Notes under the pieces: generated by a model | Seen by the model: only the letters and a program-made list of their open reading frames with translations | Database searches by the model: none | Told to the model about the DNA's origin: nothing | Part shown: piece by piece, positions 56,316-64,000 of the stretch | Numbering within the stretch: position 1 is the stretch's first letter | How the letters are laid out: the number at the start of each line of letters is the position of its first letter | NCBI GenBank assembly: GCA_030323885.1 | Contig: CM059193.1 | Location: 59,416,042-59,480,041, forward strand | Reading direction: 5' to 3' | Source: Branchipolynoe longqiensis | Lineage: Eukaryota > Annelida > Polychaeta > Phyllodocida > Polynoidae | Length of the DNA stretch: 64,000 bases | Position numbers and translations under genes: made by a program

Positions 56316-56945
56316 ACGTGTACATATACACATAAACAATACTCCTATTCAGAGGTGGAAAATGAAACCACCAAAATCCAGCAAACGGAAATGGAAATAG
56401 CACTGTATGGGTGCCGCCATTTGTATATTCGTGTTGAATAACAGAATAATCAAAATCCAGCAAACGGAAACGGAAATCGCTCGTCGAAATTCGGTCCGCA
56501 GCAAGCAGGGTGGACGACAGCTATTGGTTAATAATATAGTGATACAAATGCCCATTGCCATTGCATTTACCGATACGTGCAGTGCAAACCTTGATTATAT
56601 TCAAAATTAATAGACATAGAGAATAATTTGGCATAAACATGGATGCACAAATGCAATATTAAAAGTTTATTCCGCGGAAACGACGGCCGTATTCGATTAT
56701 CACGACCGCAACTCGGATCACCCGAATTGCTAGAATTTCAAATCGAACACCGCGAGTAGAGTAAAAAAAATACACGCGCAATCATAAAATACTTTGCTGT
56801 AGTTATATCGGGGGGTCAGTCCTAAGCATAGCTTAATCATATTATTAGAGGTGGACAATGAAATAACCAAAGTCCAGCAAACGGAAACGGAAATAGCCCT
56901 CTATGGGCGCCGCCATTTGTAAACTCGTGTTGAATAGACTACATC
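56316..56945 (+). repeat. Interspersed repeat unit, copies 3 and 4
   Basis: Two CCAGCAAACGG modules (56375, 56870) are separated by the MITE-like GGCCGTATTCGATTATCACG block (56687 on). This unit lacks the foldback insertion and serves as its empty site. Confidence 0.85.
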
Positions 56946-57780
56946 AGAGAGCGTGTATATAAACAGATGAGAGGGACAACTCCCATACTAGAGCATGTAA
57001 CATCTGCCGACTGTGGCGCTCCAAGTGGTGGTTGTTGAACAGCTTAAGCATATGGGCAAACCTCAAGGCATTTTCAATGGCAGTGAGCAATCTTCATACA
57101 GAAAACGTTAAATATCTCTAAAACTACAAAACCTAGAAACAAACTGATTGGAATACACATAGAAAACATGTTTACCAACAAGATTATATTAAATTGATAT
57201 GGTTAGGCTTCTGGATTTCTATTAATTTTGAATAAAACTGACGTTTTTCACTATGCTTACGGCAAACTCAAGGCATTGTCAATGGCCTTGAGCAGTCTTC
57301 GTACAGAAAAAGTGAAATATCTCTAAAACTACACTACATAGAAACAAACTGTTTGGAACACATATAGAAAACATATTGAACAATGAGACTATATTAAATT
57401 TACATGGCTAGGGTTCTGAATTTCTATTAATTTTGAATAAAATACACGTTTTGCACTACACGTACGGCAAACTCAAGGCATTGTCAATGGCGGTGAGCAA
57501 TCTTCATACAGAAAACGTTAAATATCTCTAAAACTACACCACATAGAAACAAACCGCTTGGAAGACATGTAGAAAACATGTTTACCAAAAGGATTATATT
57601 AAATTGATAAGGTTAGGCTTCTGGATTTCTATTAATTTTGAATAATAACAAATGTTTTGCATTGAGCGTACCGGCAAACTCAAGGCTTGTTCAACACTAA
57701 CCACCAGGAACGCCACTGTAGCCTGTGTTACCGTTTTTCGCGGGAGTTGTCCCTCTCATCTGTTTATATACACGCTCTCT
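56946..57780. mobile_element. Mutator-like TIR element, 835 bp, 9 bp target duplication
   Basis: The left end AGAGAGCGTGTATATAAACA (continuing to ACAACTCCC) is repeated inverted at the right end with 39 identical bases. GACTACATC flanks both sides (56937-56945, 57781-57789). The interior is three to four tandem units of about 207 bp starting GGCAAACTCAAGGCATTGTC. No coding capacity. A 9 bp duplication and long TIRs fit the Mutator superfamily. Confidence 0.85.
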
Positions 57781-57789
57781 GACTACATC

Positions 57790-58560
57790 GCGATTCTAGC
57801 GGCGCGGTGCATTGTTGAATGCATCAGAGCAAAACAAAGCCATGAGAAGCATATGGCACATGCTAATAGACTGGGTGCATCTATGAAATGTGCTAGTTTC
57901 AGCTCATCTCAGCTCTTGTTTGAAACATAGAATACCAACTAAAAAAATATATATAATAAATTAACATATTAATCTTTTATCCAGCATTGCATTTACATCA
58001 ATATAACCAGCACATCTTATGCCATGTGCATTTAGATTTAGACAAATCTAGGTACTCAGACTAATGTTAGAGCCATAGCCAGAGTCAGTTTTATTTATTT
58101 TATTCATGTTTTTATTTATATTCTATGGTTTATGGAGAGTTGTGTCTTAAACATATGCATTATATTATTATATTGCATCCTTCCGTCCATGTTTATGCCA
58201 AATTGTTATGTATTTCTAGTTATTTTGAATAAAATGCCAAACTCAATGGCAAACTCAATGGGTGTACGCCTTTGCTTTGCTCCCAACGCCGTTTTCAGCG
58301 CATGCGCAGTCGGAACCGTGATGTATGTTGTTGTTGTTTTGGGGAGTTTTCAGTCGCATTGGTGCGCTGAAGGCTGCAAATCTGCAGCACTGAATGGGCA
58401 CCACTGAAAGCAGTCCCATGTGGTCGGGAATTGGCTTCCGGTGTGTAGTGATCAGAGGAATTGAGGGGTAGGGGGGAGGGGGGAGGAAGGAAAAAGGCAG
58501 CCTAAGAGTCCAACCACAGTCCTCTGAGAGGGCCGGGGGAGGCTGGGTGGTTGGTGTAGT
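57790..58560. other. No recognisable gene
   Basis: AT-rich DNA followed by a GC-richer stretch with GCGCATGCGCAG near 58298. Only short frames without a domain. Confidence 0.5.
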
Positions 58561-58562
58561 TT

Positions 58563-58840
58563 TGCACCCCAGTAAGACCCTAGGCCATACCAGGATGTGC
58601 ACCGGCCCGCAACAGCGTGCACCCATGGCGACTCCACAGTGCTGCCCCACTGGGAAACCAGGCCGCCGGCGCCATGACCCGATGTCCCACACAGTCACAC
58701 CACCCTGACACTGCGCGCCCAGTCCCTGTCCTGATTTCATAACGCCAAGCGCCGAGCAGCAACAGGCACCCATTTTATAAGTCATTGGCCTGACTCGACC
58801 AGGATCCAAACTTCAGTCCCTCCAGATTCACCAGTATGCA
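58563..58840 (-). mobile_element. SINE family 2 copy, diverged
   Basis: On the minus strand it contains GTCGAGTCAGGCCAATGAC, GGGACTGGGCGCGCAG and GGCGCCGGCGGCCTGG, matching the body of the 44233-44570 copy. The head is degraded. Confidence 0.7.
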
Positions 58841-58942
58841 CCGTAAGTCCAGCCAAGGCCAGAGGAAGAAGTGAAGTGAGGATGGGATTAGTTAGGCAGA
58901 GGGTGGGGTTACCTGTTTGTTGCAGTGAAAATTAGTGGTTAG

Positions 58943-59690
58943 TTAGTAGTGGCACCAAGTAGCTATGTCGATGAGGTGGGGCCTGCTAGTCCCCGATGTC
59001 ATGAACTGGGCGACCGACAGTGTTGATGATGTCTGCGTTCTGGCGTTAGAAGCGAGCAAGTGCGTTCCAGGATGACTTGGAAATCCTGGAGAGGATAGCC
59101 AGAGCGGCCCTATTGTCGCTGAGTTGGCGGTCAGCATCCTCAATGAAGTCTGGCAGATCTGTCGACGTCGCCACATGAGGCGAGTATGTGGGCCACATTA
59201 AAGATATTAGTTCCTCAGGGACAGCGCTGGAGGTTGGGGACATCAATCCAATGGCGGTAGCCAGTCCTGAAGCGGTTGATGGTGACTTGTGTAGAAGCAG
59301 GAAGGCCGACTGGATGGGGGATGTTAGTTCTGACCAGGGTGTACCAGAGCCAGCTTATTGAATAAGGGTTCCGTACTTGTTCCTTCTGTGTGGCTCATTC
59401 CGAGAGTTTGGTGGTGGCTCGAGAAGCGGCAGTGGCCAGTTTGGTGATGGATGAAAGGATGGCTGTCTCTACGTCTGCTCGGTTGGCACCGGCTAGAGCG
59501 GTACAGTCGGCCTGGTCATTACCATACAGTCCTATATGCGAGGGGACCCATAGCAGGACTGTGTTGAGGTGTGCCTGATGTCTGGTCAAGATTTTAATCT
59601 GGATTGCGTTAGCAAGGGAGTGTCGGGCATTTGGGCGAGAAATCAAAATCCAGCAAACGGAAAAGGAAATAGATCGTCGAACTACACTAT
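58943..59690 (-). pseudogene. LINE RNase H and C-terminal remnant
   Basis: The minus-strand frame at 59395-59650 contains VLLWVPSHIGLYGNDQADCTA, the fourth-motif end of an RNase H domain as found in I/Jockey-type LINEs. Further left, frames with INRFRTGYRHWIDVPNL and PHVATSTDLPDFIEDADRQL look like the C-terminal Cys/His region and trailing helices, now without cysteines. Several stops separate the pieces. It is a different element from the LINE at 30020-35110. Confidence 0.65.
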
Positions 59691-59880
59691 GCAGCAAGCA
59701 GGGTGGGCCTCAGCGATTGGCCTAACGCCTTAATGATGTGCCGCCGCAGAGTAGCGCATGCCGAATCAAGGAACAACTACACTGGTCCCTCGCTACAGAC
59801 CTTCCATATATGGTGCGATGACGTCACTGGGACCAGTGTACGTGCTGTCAAGGCATTAAGTCCATAGGCCCAATGGGAAC
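59691..59880. repeat. Interspersed repeat fragment with third foldback copy
   Basis: CAGCGATTGG (59711) leads into AACGCCTTAATGATGTGCCG and ends TGTCAAGGCATTAAGTCC (about 59848). The same palindromic core with CACTGGTCCC and GGGACCAGTG is present. Parts of the flanks are lost. Confidence 0.75.
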
Positions 59881-59979
59881 CTTTCAGTTTGCATGAGTCT
59901 CTCATCAGATGGCGCACCATGCCGGTCCATGTAATGCTTTGGTTGGATAGAAGCAGTTCCTTCTACTATCAAGTGTGAG

Positions 59980-61320
59980 GATTTGGGTGTGTGTGGTGTG
60001 GGTGCATATGGATTTACGGGTGTGTGGTGGGGGCTTAGGAATGTGGTTGGGGCTTAGAGATGTGGTTGGGGTGTAGGTGTGTGTGGTGGGGGTTGACTGT
60101 GTGTGTGGTGGTGGTGTAGGTGGTTTGTGTTGGAGGGGGAGGGGTGTCTTGCAGAGCCACACCTCACAATCTTTAGCATCCCTAAACCCCCACCACACAC
60201 CTACACCCCCACCACAGCCCGAAACCCCCATGACAAACCCCACAACACACACCTATACCCCTTACACCCCATGACACACACCTATACCCCCAGTACCCCT
60301 TACACCCCAACGACACACCTAAACCCCCACCACACACATACACCCTCACCACACACACCTACACCTCAATCACACACCTACACCACCAAAGACATAGCAC
60401 ACACCTAAACCCTCACCACACACCTACACCCCCACCACACACCTACACCCCCACCACACACCTACACCCCCACCACACACTTACACCCCCACCACACACA
60501 TACTCCCTCACCACACACACCTACACCTCATTCACACACCTACACCACCAAAGACATACCACACACCTAAACCCTCACCACACACCTACACCACCACCAC
60601 ACACCTACACCACCAATACACACCTACACCCCCACAACACGCCTAAACCCTCACCACACACCTACACCCCAACCACACACACACACACCACACACCTACA
60701 CCTCCACCACATCCCTAAACCCCCACCACACACCTAAACCCCAGCCACACACAGACCACACACCTACACCTCCCACCACACACCTTCACCACCAGAAACC
60801 CACACCCCCACCACATCCCTAAACCGTCACCACACACCTACACCACCACCACACACCTACACCACCACCACACACCTACACACCACCACACCCCTAAGCA
60901 GTCACCAGACACCTACACCCCCACCACACACACACCTACACCCCCACCACACCCCTAAACCCTCACCACACACCTACACCCCAACCACACACACACATAC
61001 CACACACCTACACCCCCACCACATCCCTAAACCCCCACCACACACCTACACCCCTCCACACCCCTAAACCCTCACCATACACCCAACACACACCTACTCC
61101 CCAAGCAGACACACTCACCACACACCTAGACCCCCACCACATCCCTAAACCCCCACCGCACACTTACACCCCCACCACACACCCAACACACACCTACATC
61201 CCCACCACACACATACCTACACCCCCACCACACACATACCTACACCCCCACCACATTCCTAAACCCCCACCCCATCCCTAAACCCCCACCACACACCTAC
61301 ACCAGCAACACACACACACA
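59980..61320. repeat. CACACCTACACCCCCAC minisatellite, inverted
   Basis: From about 60178 to 61320 the plus strand repeats CACCACACACCTACACCCC. From about 59980 to 60150 it is the complement (GGTGTGTGGTGGGGG). The switch lies near 60150-60178. Frames here encode only Thr/Pro/His repeats. Confidence 0.9.
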
Positions 61321-61343
61321 CCTATACCCTTCTTTCCAACCAA

Positions 61344-61540
61344 CTGGTGTGCTCAGTGTCAGGATAATGTGACTGAGTGGGATACCAGGTCATGGTGCCG
61401 GCGGCCTGGTTTCCCAGTGAGACAGCACTATAAAGTCGCCATGAGTGCGCACTATCACAAGTCAGTACCCGTCCTGATATGACCTTAGATGTTGCTAGAA
61501 CGTAAAACAACAACAAACAAACAACAAACAAACAATCTTT
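61344..61540 (+). mobile_element. SINE family 2, 3' fragment
   Basis: It contains CTCAGTGTCAGGATAATGTG, GGTGCCGGCGGCCTGG and the tail GTAAAACAACAACAAACAA. The tRNA-like head is missing. Confidence 0.8.
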
Positions 61541-61566
61541 CCAACCATGATGGCGGACTTGGACCG

Positions 61567-62066
61567 GTGTCGCGGTTTGAGCGCCCTGCCAGTTTGAGCG
61601 CCCTTCTGTTGCTTCTGCGCATGCGCGGATAGAGACAACATTAAAACCACCCTAACTATCACAGTAATTTGTGATTTTTGGTGCTTTGAAAGCAAATTTC
61701 TCTTGACTCTATTAAATAGTTCAGATCTTTCTCTACAATTTCACATGCAGCTTTTTTTTTATCAGCCAATTGGAAGTTCTTGAATTTATTTCACGAAAAT
61801 AGTTTTTGAGGCCATGATCTGGTAAGGCTAACACTGGCACTGACACTCAGAATATCCCAACTTTCTCTATTAATAGTATTATCTGTTTTTAATACTTTCA
61901 GAGTAAATTGCTCTTAGGTTACATTAAATACTTCAGATCTTCCTCTTCAATTGCGCATTAAGATATTTTTAATCGATCCAATGAAAGCTTTTAAATCTAT
62001 TTTACAAAAACAGTATACAACCACTGGCAGGGCGCTCAAACTGGCAGGGCGCTCAAACTGCGACAC
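61567..62066. mobile_element. TIR element A, 500 bp
   Basis: The ends are GTGTCGCGGTTTGAGCGCCC at the left and the inverse of GTGTCGCAGTTTGAGCGCCC at the right, each followed by a second GCCAGTTTGAGCGCCCT. The interior is two units about 214 bp apart (CTTCAGATCTT-type blocks near 61725 and 61939). No coding capacity. The target duplication is unclear. Confidence 0.7.
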
Positions 62067-62068
62067 AG

Positions 62069-62569
62069 GTGTCGCAGTTTCAGCGCTCGGTCAGTTTCAA
62101 CGGCCCGTATAGTCTCAAACTCAAGGCATTGTCAATGGTCGTGAGCAATCTTCATACAGAAAATACAGCAAAAGTGAAATATCTCTAAAACTACACCACC
62201 TATTAACAAATCGCTTGGTACACATATAGAAAACATCTGTACCAAAAAGACTGTATTAAATTTATAAGGTTAGGGTTCTTGATTTGTATTAATTTTGAAT
62301 AAAACTAAGGTTTTGCACTGCGCATACCGTCAAACTCAAGGCATTGTCAATGGTGGTGAGCAATCTTCATACAGAAAATCCAGGAAAAGTGATATATCTC
62401 TAAAAGCACACCACCTAGAAACAAATCGCTTTGTAGACTTGTAGAAAACATCTTTACCAAAAACATTATATTAAATTTATAAGATTAGTGACGATGATGT
62501 TAGATTTTGACGCATGCGCATGAAACTGACCGGGCGCTGAAACTGACCGGGCGCTGAAACTGCGAAAAC
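62069..62569. mobile_element. TIR element B, ~500 bp, related ends
   Basis: The left end is GTGTCGCAGTTTCAGCGCTC, and the right end is the inverse of GTTTTCGCAGTTTCAGCGCC. The terminal direct repeat GGTCAGTTTCAGCGCCC is shared in form with element A. The interior is two ~214 bp units starting CAAACTCAAGGCATTGTCAA, the same unit that fills the Mutator-like element at 56946-57780. Confidence 0.7.
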
Positions 62570-62689
62570 TATGGCCACTACTGAGCCTACCTATAATCAG
62601 GGCTGCCGAAGTATGTGGCTCCACCTAGTGGGTACTGCCCAAACCTTTCTAATTCTTTGAACCAGCATCCAAAGTGAGTAGATATATAT

Positions 62690-63200
62690 AGGACTTATTT
62701 AACGTACTAAAGCCAATGGGGTGGTTTTTGTGAAAAAAGCAGCCAATCAGCGTCGAGTATTCTGGTCACGTGACCCTCCAGGGTGGGTCTAGGGTGGGAG
62801 GGTGTTTTCGTCTCAGCCAATAGGAAGGCTTGATTTGGCTAATTTATGCAAATTTATGTATCTAGGTCACGCCTATGCCCAAATAAGGCTCGCTGAAACT
62901 AGGTCAAGTTTGGGGGTTTGACCTAGATAGGGTGTTAAAAAGTTCCATTCGGCGCTTAAGGCTTGAGTCTATGGAATGGTACCCTGTGTTTGCGCGCACT
63001 ATGAAGCCATTTTACGTGAATTTTTGTAAATTGTGTGTGCGTGTGTGTGCACCCCCACAAAAAGGGGGCGTGGCCTATTTTTGTTTCAGCCAATGATCGT
63101 TGAGTATTTGGATGATTGACAGGTACGAATCCCAAAGGGTGCGTGTGCTATTTTCAGTTTCAGCCAATGATCGTTGCGTATTCGGATGATTGACAGATAC
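62690..63200 (+). repeat. Dispersed repeat, copy 2 (see 29334-29780)
   Basis: Shared ordered words with copy 1 include TTCTGGTCACGTGACC, CTCAGCCAATAGGAAGGC and GCACCCCCACAAAA. It adds a short tandem duplication of CAGCCAATGATCGTTG with GATGATTGACAG (63090-63200). Confidence 0.85.
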
Positions 63201-63344
63201 AAACGGGTCTGGTCGGGCATTTTGCGTAATTTTGTAAACATTGGCACGTGCTTTTGGGGGGTGAGGTGGGGGTGATGTAAATATGGTGCACAAAGTGCGC
63301 GTGCGTTTTGTGAATTTTGAATATTGGGCGGCAGATGCCGGCCG

Positions 63345-63844
63345 NNNNNNNNNNNNNNNNNNNNNNNNNNNNNNNNNNNNNNNNNNNNNNNNNNNNNNNN
63401 NNNNNNNNNNNNNNNNNNNNNNNNNNNNNNNNNNNNNNNNNNNNNNNNNNNNNNNNNNNNNNNNNNNNNNNNNNNNNNNNNNNNNNNNNNNNNNNNNNNN
63501 NNNNNNNNNNNNNNNNNNNNNNNNNNNNNNNNNNNNNNNNNNNNNNNNNNNNNNNNNNNNNNNNNNNNNNNNNNNNNNNNNNNNNNNNNNNNNNNNNNNN
63601 NNNNNNNNNNNNNNNNNNNNNNNNNNNNNNNNNNNNNNNNNNNNNNNNNNNNNNNNNNNNNNNNNNNNNNNNNNNNNNNNNNNNNNNNNNNNNNNNNNNN
63701 NNNNNNNNNNNNNNNNNNNNNNNNNNNNNNNNNNNNNNNNNNNNNNNNNNNNNNNNNNNNNNNNNNNNNNNNNNNNNNNNNNNNNNNNNNNNNNNNNNNN
63801 NNNNNNNNNNNNNNNNNNNNNNNNNNNNNNNNNNNNNNNNNNNN
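63345..63844. other. Assembly gap, 500 N
   Basis: Exactly 500 unknown bases, a conventional scaffold-gap size. The true distance is unknown. Sequence to the right of the gap (63845-64000) is AT-rich with no recognisable feature. Confidence 0.99.
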
Positions 63845-64000
63845 TGCAAGTGCATAATGTTAGAGTTAAATTAAGAGGCTATTTCACCATTATCCATTAT
63901 CGAATCAGCAAGATGTAATTAAATATACATATCGTACCGTTTGAGGAAATGTAGAAAGTAAGGGTAAATGCATACAGGTGAACAGGGTAGATTTAATCTA

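Noticed and set aside
60178..61320. Telomere-like C-rich repeat
   Set aside because: The unit is a long degenerate CACACCTACACCCC, not the (CCCTAA)n expected of animal telomeres.
63160..63918. Frames of 177-231 codons around 63.5 kb
   Set aside because: They run through the 500 N gap and carry no information.

Overview
The window is animal nuclear DNA with a 500-base assembly gap near its right end. I recognise no host gene, rRNA or functional tRNA. It is a dense mosaic of transposable elements, tRNA-derived SINEs, satellites and microsatellites. Two SINE families (one ending in an AATAAAACAAGCTT-type tail, one ending in TGTAAAACAACAACAAAC) resemble families I associate with marine lophotrochozoans such as molluscs or brachiopods. 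That placement is inference and weak.

Layout. 1-705 is a degenerate TACGCT satellite. 823-7138 is one copy of a ~280 bp repeat whose uninterrupted relative lies at 9722-9998. It has been split twice: by a 976 bp TIR element (868-1843) and by a GC-rich, minus-strand Ngaro-like tyrosine-recombinase (YR) retrotransposon (1980-7019) lying between 44 bp direct repeats. 7690-15265 is mostly tandem and compound repeats. 15839-16857 holds an inverted SINE pair. 18847-22010 holds three broken YR or RNase H-YR remnants. 22742-28150 is a structurally complete DIRS1-type element with gag, RT/RNase H, YR, inverted termini and an internal complementary region, sitting inside a (TA)n tract. 30020-35110 is a decayed I/Nimb-like LINE with two ORFs. 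35100-38130 is CT-rich and ATC-rich satellite carrying a solo LTR-like element with a 4 bp target duplication. 38313-49478 holds MITEs, SINEs, minisatellites and an old interspersed repeat used repeatedly as an insertion target, including a 1.39 kb Harbinger-like element flanked by TAA.

49479-56315 is the most unusual object. It is a 6.8 kb insertion bounded by two same-orientation 974 bp LTR-like repeats and a 4 bp ACGT duplication. It carries a broken envelope-type fusion glycoprotein gene and no visible gag or pol. After it come a TIR element with a perfect 9 bp duplication and internal ~207 bp tandem repeats (56946-57780), a LINE remnant, an inverted CACACC minisatellite (59980-61320), and two further TIR elements with internal ~214 bp tandem repeats (61567-62569).

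No genes here form a cellular pathway. The functional logic is that of mobile elements. The DIRS-type element encodes the proteins for circular-intermediate, YR-mediated integration. The SINEs and MITEs are non-autonomous. The remaining coding copies (Ngaro-like, LINE, env) carry stops or frameshifts.
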